DNA of 64,000 nt from positions 2,437,423 through 2,501,422 of the forward strand of contig GG745328.1 of assembly GCA_000151295.1 (NCBI GenBank), written 5' to 3'. The stretch comes from Allomyces macrogynus ATCC 38327 (taxonomy: Eukaryota; Blastocladiomycota; Blastocladiomycetes; Blastocladiales; Blastocladiaceae). Below are positions 43,712 through 54,164 of this stretch, in pieces (position 1 is the first letter of the stretch; every line of letters begins with the position of its first letter). The position numbers and the translations under genes were made by a program. The notes beneath the pieces were generated by a model. The model did no database searches, was not told the origin of the DNA, and saw only the letters and a program-made list of their open reading frames with translations.

Positions 43712-44725
43712 CTACTTGAACAGCTTGGTGAGGCCCGACAGGCTCTCGGTGATCCCGCCGCTGCCCGAGTCGCCAAACACGGGCAGGCTGCGCACGCCAT
43801 TGTCAAACTCCTGCATGACTTCGGCCTCAAACTGCACGAGCATCCCAACGAGCCCACGGGTCGTCTTCTCCTCGCACCCGCGCTCCCAGACCGTCTCGCA
43901 CAAGTCGCGCACGACCTTATCCTTGATATCGTCGGTCTTTTCCTGCGCGTAGTTGACGATCCCATCGAGCCACGACCACTTGCCGCGCATATCCGAAAAC
44001 TCCTCGTCAAGTTCCTTGGTGACCAAGTGGTGCACGGCCTTGTGCAGAGCCATCGGCAGCATCGCCAAGATCACGGGCAGCAGCATGCGCACGAGCTTGC
44101 GCACGTGGCGGCGCGCGCGGTGCACGGTGCGCGTCGCGCGGTCGGCATTCGGCGGCGCTTCACGGTCAAGCGTCGGCCAAAGCGCGGCGACGCGCGGGTC
44201 CTCGGGCACGGTCTCGACGCCGTTGAACGCGCGCTGCGCGTGCGAGAAGGTGTTATCGTCCCATTCCAAGTCACGGTCGAGATCCTCGAGCTCGCGCTGT
44301 TCCTCGGCGGGGACCAAGTGCGCAGCGACCTTGAGTTCGCGCACGGCAAACTCGGTCGCGTTCTCGTCGAGACTGTCGGTGACCTTGACGATCGAGGGCG
44401 CCACGTCATCGACGAGCGAGCGCAGCGTGCGCTGCAGCTTCTCGCGGCGTTCCGGCCGCTCGAGCAGGTGCTTGCGCACAAACGACCCAGCAACCGAGGA
44501 AAACGCTGACGCGTCGGCGTCGGTACGGCCGTCGCCGTCCTTGTCGTCGATGCGAGCGGCCGACTTGAGAATCTGCTCGAACAACTTGTCGGGCAGGTCG
44601 CGCAGCGCGTTGGAACGGAACGTCTCGAGCTCGCGCGTCGCCTTTTCTTGCAGCGGCGGGCGAACGTGGTCCTCGACAAACTCGACGCCGAATTCTTTGA
44701 GCTTTTGCTTGATCCCGGAGAACAT
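43712..44725 (-). CDS. Unknown conserved-looking protein with a DxDGDG calcium-loop-like motif
   Basis: A single 337-codon frame on the minus strand from an ATG at 44725 to a TAA at 43712. I do not recognise the family. It is charged and largely alpha-helical in appearance, starting MFSGIKQKLKEFGVEFVEDHV. Residues ~58-70 read RIDDKDGDGRTDADA, matching the Ca-binding loops of EF-hand/dockerin/TSP3 type. One hydrophobic segment (MLLPVILAMLPMALHKAV, ~residues 225-242) could be membrane-associated or amphipathic. Many His/Arg flank it (RATRTVHRARRHVRKLV). There is no signal peptide. Codon usage looks like its neighbours, and coding status is supported by length and the absence of stops on this strand. 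The function is unknown. Confidence 0.65.
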   Translation of the reverse strand: MFSGIKQKLKEFGVEFVEDHVRPPLQEKATRELETFRSNALRDLPDKLFEQILKSAARIDDKDGDGRTDADASAFSSVAGSFVRKHLLERPERREKLQRTLRSLVDDVAPSIVKVTDSLDENATEFAVRELKVAAHLVPAEEQRELEDLDRDLEWDDNTFSHAQRAFNGVETVPEDPRVAALWPTLDREAPPNADRATRTVHRARRHVRKLVRMLLPVILAMLPMALHKAVHHLVTKELDEEFSDMRGKWSWLDGIVNYAQEKTDDIKDKVVRDLCETVWERGCEEKTTRGLVGMLVQFEAEVMQEFDNGVRSLPVFGDSGSGGITESLSGLTKLFK

Positions 44726-45716
44726 GGTTGGAGTCGGTCGTGGAGGTGAAGTGCTCGAATGGAGAGAGAGAGCCGGAGCGCGAGAAGAGGTCGAGCAGAA
44801 AAGGCGCGACCTGACGTTGGGGTATTTGGGCAACAAGAACATGCCCAGGCAACCAAAACGCGTGGGTGCGCCAACTGAGCCGCCGTGCGCCACGTTCACC
44901 TTCTCTTGTTTCCTTCTTGAAGCGAGAATGACGCGGACCTCATCTCCATTATATCGCGTTTATTTCCGTCTATTTTGTTGGGCGGCGGAGCTGTCAGCGC
45001 TGTTGGGCGGCGGTCGTGCTGTCGCCTGCTGTTGCTGCTCGTCGCTGGCCGCGTGAGCCTGATCGGCGAATACGCGGCGCTCTTGAATACGTATTGGAAT
45101 CCGTGAGCATGGTTCATGGCCGCATCGTCGAAGTCTGGCATGCCTTTGAATTCCGGCAAGTGATCGACACTCCAGACGACTGGATGAGACGGTGTTAATT
45201 TTGACACAAAGAAATGAGCCCAACTGTGTCTTGGGCACTCTTCTTGCACGAGAGAAGACTCTTCACCATGAATGACCGATCAATGTCGTATTGCGCGCCA
45301 CCTTGCTGGCTATAGCTGTGCAAGAGCCATGCCTCCCGGTGGTGATCAACTCGATTCCAAAGCAGACAACTGGTCGATGCTCATGATTCGCAGGTGGACA
45401 AAGAGCGAATAGGGGCGCCAAACATGTCCGCAACGAGTGGAAAGAACGGGAGAAGTGCTAGGTGCTGTGACGGCCAAGAGCCATCTAGGGTTGAGGCCGC
45501 TCTGACACTTTCATGCCTCGACGTCATGTCCAATTATGTCCCATGCTTGTCCAGGCTTTGACCGCACTCGCAAGCTGAATGAGATGGCGGGCGCCCAGCT
45601 TCGAGCCTTCTTTAGAGCACCGCGGCGATGGGCGCTCCACGACTACGTCTGGACGGCAACGGCGCGTTCTCTCCCATCGCTACGAATTCTAGTCTCAAGA
45701 GCACTGCCCCCAGCCT
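44726..45716. other. Long intergenic region before the radical SAM gene
   Basis: 991 nt between divergent starts. A short imperfect direct repeat (GTTGGGCGGCGG twice, near 44978 and 45001) is present. An open frame from 45536 overlaps the radical SAM start in another phase and has no motif. No tRNA or mobile-element end was seen. Confidence 0.5.
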
Positions 45717-47111
45717 ATGACAAACGCTGCGGTGCTCCGCTCGACCACAACCGCGGCGCGCACACCATGCACCGGCCCATTACGCGTCGCGCTCGTGTCA
45801 TTCGACTGGCGCCGCGCCAAGGACCCGTCGCTCGCGCTCGGCCACGCAAGTCTGTCCGCGGCACTACGGCACGCGTTTCCACGCGATCAAGTCGCCATCA
45901 CGGACCTGACGTGCAATCTGGCGAACGGCTCTGATGATCCGCGGCACGTCCTCAGCCGGCTTCTTGACACCGACCCGCACGTGGCTGGCTTCTCCACCTT
46001 CGTCTGGAACGACCGGCACGTCCAGCGCACGATCCGCGCTGCGCGAGGCCGCGGATGGCGAGGGACCGTCGTCCTCGGCGGCCCACAGGTCTCGTACACG
46101 CCGCGCGGCGCACTCGAGCGGCACTACCGCGGCGCGTTCGACTATGCCGTGCGCGGGTACGGTGAGCACGCGCTCGTCGACCTGGTCCGTTCTCTCGCCT
46201 TGAACCAAACACCCGGTTTGATTCACGGCGTGCACGCGTTTGGCACCCCCGACCGCGGCGAACAGGCGCGCGTCGATCTCGACACGCAACCGTCCCCATT
46301 CGAGGTGGAGAACGTCCTCGACGTGCGCGCGACCAGATTCCACCGGTGGGAAACGCAGCGCGGGTGCCCGTTCGCGTGCAGTTTCTGCCAGCACCGTGAC
46401 GGGTACGCGGGGAGGCAGCACGTGGGCATGGACCGGATCGCGCGCGAGGCCGCGTTACTCGTCGAGCATGCGACCGATTTGGCCGCCTTGGACCCGACGT
46501 TCAATGCCGGCGGCGAGCGGCCCGTGCGCGTCTTGGGGTTGCTGCACGGATTCCGCGGCAAAATCGCGCTGCAGACGCGGTTCGAAATGCTCACGCCCGA
46601 TTTTATCCGCACGTGCGTGGCCCTGCGCGAGACGGGTACCGACCTCGTGCTTGAATTCGGCGTGCAGACGGTCGTCACCGCCGAGGCGCGAGCCGTGCGC
46701 CGCGGGAATCCGCGCGCAAGGATCGCGCACTGGGCGCGTGAGTTGCATACGGCACGGATCCCGTTTGAAGTGTCGCTGATTTACGGCCTCCCGCACCAGA
46801 CAGTCGCGTCGTTCCAGGCGAGCCTCGACTGGTGCCGGTCGGTGCTCAGGCCAACAAGGCTCATGGCGTGGCCGCTGATGCTCTTGCGCGGTACAGAGTT
46901 GCACGCACAGCGCGGTGAGCTCGGGCTCGTGACGCGCGCCACGTCGCCCGAAATGTTGCGCTCGCACGGGATTCCCGAGGGGCGTGTGGTTGCGGACTTG
47001 CCACACGTGGTGGCGTCGCCGTCGTTTACCGAGGCTGAGTGGGGAGAAATGGCGCGCATGGCCGCGGCCGAGGTGCACCGCGACGAAAGCGCAATCAGGA
47101 TACCATGTTGA
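45717..47111 (+). CDS. B12-binding-domain radical SAM protein, intronless
   Basis: A single uninterrupted 464-codon frame. Residues ~22-165 resemble a cobalamin-binding Rossmann domain: RVALVSFDWRR, ALGHASLSAALRHAF, VAGFSTFVWN, VLGGPQVSYTP and YAVRGYGEHALVDLV. The radical SAM core has RGCPFACSFCQHR with C217, C221 and C224 (CX3CX2C) to hold the [4Fe-4S] cluster, then DLAALDPTFN, LQTRFEMLTPD, LEFGVQT and the IYGLPHQT strand. The order matches bacterial class-B-like B12/radical SAM enzymes acting as methyltransferases or ring-forming enzymes. The substrate is unknown. The usual base-on DxHxxG cobalamin motif is not evident. The lack of introns among intron-rich neighbours suggests bacterial origin, an inference to be tested by phylogeny. 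Confidence 0.85.
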   Translation: MTNAAVLRSTTTAARTPCTGPLRVALVSFDWRRAKDPSLALGHASLSAALRHAFPRDQVAITDLTCNLANGSDDPRHVLSRLLDTDPHVAGFSTFVWNDRHVQRTIRAARGRGWRGTVVLGGPQVSYTPRGALERHYRGAFDYAVRGYGEHALVDLVRSLALNQTPGLIHGVHAFGTPDRGEQARVDLDTQPSPFEVENVLDVRATRFHRWETQRGCPFACSFCQHRDGYAGRQHVGMDRIAREAALLVEHATDLAALDPTFNAGGERPVRVLGLLHGFRGKIALQTRFEMLTPDFIRTCVALRETGTDLVLEFGVQTVVTAEARAVRRGNPRARIAHWARELHTARIPFEVSLIYGLPHQTVASFQASLDWCRSVLRPTRLMAWPLMLLRGTELHAQRGELGLVTRATSPEMLRSHGIPEGRVVADLPHVVASPSFTEAEWGEMARMAAAEVHRDESAIRIPC

Positions 47112-47259
47112 GTTGTAACGGGGCAGAGGCGAGAATACCATGGAGAGGATTAGTTGGAGCAGAGAGACGCGATCAATGTAGGATCAGTGTATGTACAGTG
47201 CCTCGCGTCGCCCAGTCTACATCTTCTCCACCCAAACGTCGAGATGGACCGCGCCGTCC

Positions 47260-49430
47260 TCATGCGGCAGCCAGTCCCTCGAGCGCCTGAGAAATGACGG
47301 TTGCCGCGTTCTCTTCTTGCAACTCGTTTGCGTACCGCAGCGCCGTCTCGTACCCGGCGCGTGCCTTGGCCGGATCGCTCTTGGCTATCAAGGAGAAACT
47401 GCATCAGCGGCCCTTCCTCATCGTGAGCCACTCGAACCGCAATACAAACCAAACAGCTGCCCGAGCAACACTTGCGTGTTCAAGATCCACCGCGGGTCCT
47501 TGGACTGCATCGCACACTCGGCGGCCGACTGCGCATTGAGCTTGGCTTTGGCATCGTTACCCTGCTCAATATAGCACCGCGCGACATCGTGGTAGAGCCA
47601 CGCCTTTTCCACGTCCGACTGCGGCGTGTTGAGCGCGAGTTTCTGTTCCCAGTACTGCGCGGCTTGGCCAAACTTTTTCAGTTTTGCGTACGACCGGCCG
47701 AGGTATCCGAGCGTCATGGACTTGGTGTCGATTGGGATCGCGGGGATCGCGAGGGCTGCCACACCAAGAGAGGTCGGTCAGTCAGCCACGATGCAGAAAT
47801 TAACGATAGCGAAGTCCTGCAAATCGTACCTTCGAGGTAGCACTTTTCCGCAGCCGGGTAATGGTTGAGCTCGAGCTCGGCCGTGCCCATGAGTGAGAGC
47901 ACCTGCGCGCGCAGCGCCTGAGGGTTGGCCACGGCCTTCACGTTCATTCCAAGGAACACATTACCGAGTTCCAGGACGCGCATGGGATCCTCGGCCTGAA
48001 TCGCCTCGTTGATGAGCTTGAAAATGTCTTCGGGTGTCTTTTTCCCGAGCGGCGGGCCCGTCAACATTACCGCCGCCCCCGCCGCTGGTGTCCCGGCAGC
48101 CGGAGCGGGCTTTGCAGCCTTGGTCGGCGACCGCGTCACGGCGGCACCGCCATTGCCAGCGCCAGTCTTGACGACCTTGGTGGGGCTCGCCTTGGGAGTG
48201 GTCCCCTGGCCAGCGGGCCGTGGCGAGTGCGGCGCTTGTAGGGACGTCGGGGACGGCGTGGGCGACTCCCGGTCTTTGGCCTTTTCCTGCTCGCGCGCGA
48301 GCTGCCGGTTGCGCGCCGACGCCATTTTGCTGCGAATGGCCGCGGCTTCCTTACGGCGCGCGTAAATGGGCTTTTGCTGCCGCCAAAACTCTGTGCGCGT
48401 TTCGAGGTACTTAAGGCCGTCAGAGACGAGCCCGAAGATGCGGTCGTTTGGGTTGTTGATAAAGTCTGTCAACGGAGCGGTATTCGTGTGAGTCCATGCC
48501 GAAATCGTGCGCCCCCTCCCGAACCAACAGCGTACCGCGATCGTTGAGTAACTGCTCGAGGTACTCCTTGTCAGCATACAGCTCGCCGAGCAACTGCTTG
48601 ACGTCTCTCTCGGGCGTCGACGACGACGCCGACTCGCCGCGCGGAATGATCTTCTTAGTGTTGTTCATGGTGTTGACGACGACACCAGTCGACCGCTCGC
48701 TTGTGCGCGCCGGCTTCTTCATTTGACCAACAGTGCGGCTGCCCGGCGGCGGTAGCTGCTGCTTGGTCGCGTCGAGCGAAAAGTTGGCGGGGGCCTTGAA
48801 CTTGTAGTCGCGCGGGTCTAGGGTCCCGCGCATGATGAGCCGACACGTTTCAGACCAGGGGGTTGACAGGCACTCGAAGCCAACGTACTGCCAATGCTGT
48901 TGTCAATGGCCTCGCGCGCTTTTTGGATGCCGAGCCGGAACTCATCGAGCTCGGGGCGCAGCTTGTTGCCGCGGTGGTAGAAGACTAGCGCCATTTCAAA
49001 GTCTCCCTTGGCGTAGAGCGCCTCGGCTTTTTGGTACATGCCCTTTCAAGCGTTGCGGCACGTCAGTCGGTGCGCTCTCGCCACGGCATGACGTGAAGTA
49101 TAACGAAGATACCTTAAAAAACTCGGTATCCTCCTTGAGCGCAGCCTCGGCGTCCTGTAGCGCCAGATCCGAGTCGCCGAGCTGCAAGTAGCACTTGGAC
49201 CGCGCGACGAGGCAGTTCTTTTCAGTCGGGCGCATGTTGAGCGCCTTGGTGTAGGCTTCAATGGCCTTGCGAAACTCGCCTTGCTTGGCGAGAATGTCGC
49301 CCTCGGCCGCATAGCTCTGAAAAGAACTGACGGGGCCCTCGACCTCGGACCCTTCGCCGTCAAAGTTTTCGCCGCCGTTCGCACCGGCCGACGTTGCAGG
49401 CGGTTTCTGGGTCGTCGGCGTGCCGGGCAT
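47260..49430 (-). CDS. ODAD4: Outer dynein arm docking complex subunit, TTC25-like TPR protein
   Basis: Six exons on the minus strand (49430-49113, 49042-48889, 48817-48536, 48465-47830, 47755-47450, 47384-47260) give 606 residues. N-terminal TPRs carry the TTC25 signature SSFQSYAAEGDILAKQGEF, NCLVARSKCYLQLGD, QKAEALYAKGDFEMALVFYHRG, KLRPELDEFRLGIQKAREAID and NSIGN. The central part has EYLEQLLNDRDFINNPND and KYLETRTEFWRQQKP. A Pro/Ser/Thr linker leads to C-terminal TPRs (LGYLGRSYAKLKKFGQAAQYW, AWLYHDVARCYIEQGN, YETALRYANEL). It docks outer dynein arms to axonemal doublets. With DNAI3 it is strong evidence for a motile flagellum. An upstream in-frame GTG is ignored; the ATG at 49430 is used. 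Confidence 0.9.
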
Positions 49431-49896
49431 CGTGAGGGCGCAGCGAGGGTCCACACAGGTGGCGTGGTTGGTGGGTTGAGCGAGGGCGAGGTGGGCGCTG
49501 GTTACCGCTGGATGGGCGGGTCACGCGCAGCGTGGGCGGGTGCCGATCGGTGCCCAGTCGGGTTGCAGCAAGTCGCAGTTGCGGTTGAGAAGACTGGTAG
49601 CGAGAAAGCGGGTCGCTCGCTGGCGTTTGGATGAAACGCCGTCCATGGACGGCCGGATTTCATTTGCACTCGAACGCGGTCATGCGTGTTCCACGTGCAT
49701 TCAAAAGGAAGCAGCGGTCTGCCGTTGCTTTTGCCTCTCGGTTCGCAAGCAGCCTTGCGAATTGCGACCCGGCTTCCATCGCTCCACCGCCGTCGCCTCG
49801 TTAGGCCCCTCGCTCACATCCAACCCGCAGTCAAGGCATCAGCAACCACGCGAGTAGCAGGTGCTGCTGCCACCACCTCCCCCCGTCCGCAGCACG
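49431..49896. other. Divergent intergenic region, ODAD4 / zinc transporter
   Basis: 466 nt between divergent starts, presumably both promoters. No TATA box, repeat or RNA gene was recognised. Confidence 0.45.
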
Positions 49897-51691
49897 ATGA
49901 GCTCGACCCGTGCCGCCCCCGGCCGCGACGACGACGAAACAAGTGCCGAGACGCGGCCGCTCCTGTCGTCCTCAGTAGACCATGACGATGCCAGCAAAGT
50001 GCCCGTGCGCCACCTGCACGCTGCGAATTACGAGACCGTGGCCCAGCACACCAACGACGACGTGGGCGAAGACGTCGACCAAGAACGCGTCGGATCACCG
50101 ACGTCAAGCACCGACTCGCTGCTTAGCGTCGACCCGGCAACACAGCACGCCAAGAAGCGGCTGTGGATTGCGTCGGCGCTGTGCTTTTCGTTTTTCTTGG
50201 TCGAGCTCATTGGCGGCATCTGGTCCAACTCGCTCGCGATCCTGTCCGATTCGTTCCATCTCCTCTCGGGTACTTGACCAGCCCTGTTCGAAGTCGTGAT
50301 GAGGTGAAGACAGTGGAGCGTTTAGGCATTGATTCCCTCGGGCGTTCGGCGGCGTTGTTTCCAGACTTTTCCGGGTTTTTGATATCGCTCTTTTCGCTAT
50401 ATTTGGCCCAACGAAAGGCCACCAAGCGTACGTGCCGGCGTTGTTCAGCGCCTCTTCTGAAAATTAATATGCTCGCCCGCTTCCCTTTGCTAGGTCACTC
50501 GTTTGGCTTCCACCGTGCCGAAATTCTCGGCGCGCTCGTGTCGGTCCTGATCATTTGGGTCGTGACAGGCGTGCTGATCATGGAAGCCGTGGACCGTGTG
50601 CGAAATCCGCGCCCGATTGACGGGCCCATCATGCTGGCCGTCGCGAGCATGGGGCTCTTCGTCAATTTCATGTACGGTCTCTCAATGGTGGGGAATGCAG
50701 GAGCGTATTCGTGCTGACGGGTTTCCGAAATCGACCACGGGTAGCCTCGTCTTTGCACTCGGTCATGGTCACGATCACGGCCACGGCCACGACCATGGCC
50801 ACGGCCACACGCACCACCATTCGCATGACGAGGTGAACGCTGCTGAGCAAGGACACGGCCATCATGATCACGGTCACGCGCATGGCCATGGTCATGGCCA
50901 CCACCATGTACGTTACCGAATTCGGGTTTGGTTGGACACGCACGCGTGCCTTCACTGACCTTCTCGTACCGCACCCGCACACATAGAACATCAACCTGCG
51001 CGCGGCCATCATCCACATTATTGGCGACATTGTGAGCTCGGTCGGCGTCCTCATCTCGTCAATCATCGTCACGCTCTACCCCGAGTGGGTCATTGTCGAC
51101 CCGATCTGCACCGTACGCATCCGCGCCCCTCTCGTCCCGCCACCAGACCCTCCCTACCCCTGCTCACCACCGCGCAATTTTTGCTCCACTCGCTAGTTCT
51201 TCTTCTCGGCGATCGTCATGTGCACGACCTTTGCCCTGATCCGCGACTCGATCGGAATCCTCATGGAATCGACGCCCGCGCACATTGACCCGCACCAGAT
51301 CGAGACCGACCTGTTGGCCATCCCGAACGTCCTGGCTGTGCACGACCTGCACGTGTGGGTCCTGACCGTCGGGAAACCCGCACTTGCCGTGCACGTCGAG
51401 GTGCCCGCCCATTTGCCCGTGGCCGAGTACAACCTGGTCCTGATGAGCGCGCAGGATTTGTTGTGCGACAAGTATTCGGTGCACCATACGACAATTCAGG
51501 TAGACGTGCGGTTCGATGGAGTCGCGCCGGACCCGCACTGTGCGAGTTCCGTGTGTAATGGTGGGGTGTGTGGAGGAGCGGCCGCGCGCAGTCGGTCGCC
51601 GAGGGACGGCACAGTGTTGCCGGCAGGACCGGCGCAGAGGTTACCGGGTGGGTGTGAGGATGTGTCAGTGGTTGGGATCTGCAAGACATGA
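49897..51691 (+). CDS. Vesicular zinc transporter, CDF/SLC30 family (ZnT2/3/4/8-like)
   Basis: Six exons, 49897-50269, 50365-50427, 50494-50671, 50745-50907, 50987-51112 and 51197-51691, give 465 residues. Metal-site motifs are intact: SDSFHLLSD in TM2 and [13 protein letters not shown] in TM5, both HxxxD. A ~45-residue loop between TM4 and TM5 holds over 20 His in [19 protein letters not shown] repeats. The ending [30 protein letters not shown] segment and [13 protein letters not shown] match the vesicular ZnT2/3/4/8 group rather than yeast Zrc1. It should load zinc into vesicles or vacuoles in exchange for protons. A Gly/Ser/Arg-rich tail of ~50 residues follows the cytosolic domain. Splicing at 50671/50745 is required, since the direct frame ends at a TGA. 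Confidence 0.9.
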
Positions 51692-51836
51692 TATTCAAAT
51701 TGGATGATTCCCCATATCATTTTTGTCGCGTGTTTTTGTTGAGGGAAATATTGAGCAAGTAAAAGAACACTAGGTAGAAATGTATGACGAGCAGAAAACG
51801 ACAATACTATATGATCAACCACAACCTCCTCGCCCA

Positions 51837-52817
51837 TCACTTCTTCTCTTGCAGCCGCCACTCGAGCCACTTGCGTGCCGCGTGGTCGACGACCAGGTAC
51901 TCGTGGCGCAGGACATCGTAGACATTGATGTCTTTGGCCGGCAAGACCTTGACGTCCGGCAAGTTGGCCGCCGACCGGACATACAATTCCGGCGCCTCGG
52001 TGATCCCGGCCACCAGCAACACCGACGAATACTTGCGATCGACCTGCTTGTTCGCGAGCGACAGCCCACCCTGCGTCTTGGGAACGTAATGCTGGTTCAT
52101 GATCTGGAACAGTGTCTTGGTCTTGGGCACGGCCAATGCCTTGGGCGACGGCTGGAAGACGCTGCCCGGCAACTGGTCCACAAACACGAGCTGATCGGCG
52201 GCGTACTTGGCCGCAAGTGCGGCGCGCACACCCAATTCGCGCACTTTCACGGGCAATTCCGTCGCGTGCGACCGCGAAATCGGACCGTGCGCAACACCAC
52301 CGCCGCGGAACTGCGGCGCGCGCAGGGAACCCACACGCGCGGTACCACGACCCTTTTGCGGGGCCAACTTGCGCGTGGACCCGCGCACGTCCGACCGCCC
52401 CTTGGTCTGGTGCGTGCCCTGCCGCGCGGCGTCGCGCTGCCAGACGACGCAGCGGTGCAGAATATCGCGGCGCAGTGGGGACGCGTACACGGCCGAGGGC
52501 AGTTGCGCGATCGCAATGGGACGGTTCGTCGGGAAGTCGCGGATCAGGGCTTGCACGGTGGGGGGCGTGTAGACGGGGCGGAGAACGATGCGCGACGGGT
52601 CTGTGAGCGCGTCGATGGCCGCCATCATGGCCGCGACTTCCGGGTCGTTCTCAGACTCAGCGAGCGTCGCCGAGTCGGTCGCGGCTGCTGTGGACGCAGC
52701 TGGTGGCGGGATGCTCGCAGCAGCGGCGGCGGCAGCGGCGGCAGGCGCGGCCGAGGCGTCGGCGGCGACGGTGGCCAGGGTACGGCGCAGAGCGCCGAAC
52801 ATGGTGCGGAGGGCCAT
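51837..52817 (-). CDS. MRPL4: Mitochondrial large ribosomal subunit protein uL4m
   Basis: A single exon on the minus strand, 326 residues. The first ~60 residues are an Arg/Ala-rich presequence (MALRTMFGALRRTLATVAAD) followed by an Ala/Pro run. The L4 core shows LRRDILHRCVVWQRDAARQGT, the rRNA-contacting loop GSTRKLAPQKGRGTARVGS, APQFRGGGVAHGP, VRELGVRAALAAKYA and LLVAGITEAPELYVRSAANLPDVKVL. The INVYDVLRHEYLVV block ends the fold. It belongs in the polypeptide exit tunnel wall of the mitoribosome. It is one of three mitoribosome-related genes in the window, with RSM22 and mS38. Confidence 0.92.
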   Translation of the reverse strand: MALRTMFGALRRTLATVAADASAAPAAAAAAAAASIPPPAASTAAATDSATLAESENDPEVAAMMAAIDALTDPSRIVLRPVYTPPTVQALIRDFPTNRPIAIAQLPSAVYASPLRRDILHRCVVWQRDAARQGTHQTKGRSDVRGSTRKLAPQKGRGTARVGSLRAPQFRGGGVAHGPISRSHATELPVKVRELGVRAALAAKYAADQLVFVDQLPGSVFQPSPKALAVPKTKTLFQIMNQHYVPKTQGGLSLANKQVDRKYSSVLLVAGITEAPELYVRSAANLPDVKVLPAKDINVYDVLRHEYLVVDHAARKWLEWRLQEKK

Positions 52818-53225
52818 AGCGGCGACAGCGTAACGGAACCACTTGACCGCGGTCGAATCTGGTCGGTCAAGTTAACGCAGCGCGTGCCGGCGCTCTCGAT
52901 GCAGCGAGTGCGGTTGCGGGTGCGCTTGTCGTCGGCGTGGGGCAGCACCGTCAACGTTGTGCTTGGAAGTGATCAGCAGCAAGGCAAAGTGTTGACCAGG
53001 ATCACGTCTTGTCATGTGCGCCACTGCCCGCACTGCAACCGGCCATCACGACCACGACCGTGCAATACTTTTTTTGGCGCGTGTCTACGACAACGACCCG
53101 CATTGTGCTCCACGACTGCCCGCAACCCGACGCCGTCGCGGCCCGCTGCAGGACGAACCGCTCGATCTGGGCCCATTCCGTCGCACCTTTGGACAAGCAA
53201 CCAGTAACCGCGCATCACCACCATC
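52818..53225. other. Divergent intergenic region, uL4m / NDUFS5
   Basis: 408 nt between two nuclear mitochondrial-protein genes transcribed away from each other, so a shared promoter is likely. No element could be named. Confidence 0.45.
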
Positions 53226-53652
53226 ATGGCCTCTGGGTTCTCGCTCACGGGCGGCCGCCCGCGCTGCTACGCCTTCTGGCAGGACGTGCAAAAGTGCTTC
53301 CTGACCGCCGACGAACCGCGCACGCAGTGTGCGCCCTTCAAGGCCGATTACTTTGAGTGCCTGCACCACACCAAGGAGGTAGGGCATCGACCACCTACTC
53401 CCGTCATTATCCTCGATGCGCGCTGCTGTGCGCGTGCGCGACCTTCTCCACCCATCATTTACCGGAGGACTGACCACGCCGCGGTCCCGCGATTCGTAGC
53501 TCGCGCGCGCCTCGATCATTGCGCACCAGGCCAACGTGGTCCGCGCGCAGGAGCTCGCCGAGCAGGCGCGGCTCGAAAAGGAGGGCAAGTCGCTCGCGGT
53601 CGGCGCCGTCCTAAGCCGAGGCACGCCGACCGAGGAGGCAGCCGCTGCCTGA
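53226..53652 (+). CDS. NDUFS5: NADH dehydrogenase (complex I) 15-kDa subunit, NDUFS5/PFFD type
   Basis: Two exons, 53226-53378 and 53500-53652, give 101 residues. MASGFSLTGGRPRCYAFWQD is the family start. Twin CX9C motifs (RCYAFWQDVQKC and CAPFKADYFEC) and the ECLHHTKE block identify an intermembrane-space CHCH subunit of complex I. Import and oxidative folding would use the Mia40 pathway. The 121-nt intron is somewhat long for the locus. The second exon encodes a charged Ala/Glu-rich helix. There is no cleavable presequence, as expected for a CHCH protein. Confidence 0.9.
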
Positions 53653-54164
53653 TCGCGTCTCGTCCTTGTCTTGTGCTTTGTTCGTCTATCCATCGGTCGG
53701 CCGAGCCCCGTACACGCGACCGGAAACGTAGCTCGCTGTCGCGCGGTTTTTATACATGTTCATTTTCCCCGGACCTAAATTGGCCATTGGAAATGAAGTG
53801 TTTGACGAGCGAAGAACCACGACAAGCATGTCCGGCAGGTTCCAAATGATTGCGTCGTTTACCGTTTCTCCCGCTTGTCCATTGCTCGGACAGTTCCCGC
53901 TCGCTCGAGCCGAGCCGTATTCTCGCTGTCGCGTCCATTCAACACGCCCATACTCTCTCCTAAGGCGACCACCATGACCAAACCAATCCGAGCCGGCAAG
54001 GACGGAACAAAATCGACAAGGAACTGCAGCCAAGGTTTTCGATTTTCGCCAACAAGACAACCGACAAGGGCAGGGGCCCGGCACTCGCAAACAATGATAC
54101 AACCCCATCCCATTATGTAGGTATTCCTTTCGCATTTCCAAATCGGCTCGTGTTATTTTCGGGA
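53653..54164. other. Intergenic between convergent NDUFS5 and carnitine carrier
   Basis: 512 nt of 3' flanks with no recognisable gene; short frames in both strands lack motifs. Confidence 0.45.

Noticed and set aside
44726..45716. tRNA or mobile-element remnant in the long gap
   Set aside because: No cloverleaf-like pattern with a GGTTCGAATCC-type T-loop, no terminal inverted repeats and no target-site duplication could be found by eye.
45536..45934. Open frame overlapping the radical SAM start
   Set aside because: Different phase from the conserved protein, Arg-rich shadow of its 5' end.
49897..51691. His-rich loop of the zinc transporter as a novelty
   Set aside because: Long HGHDH loops between TM4 and TM5 are normal for this family.
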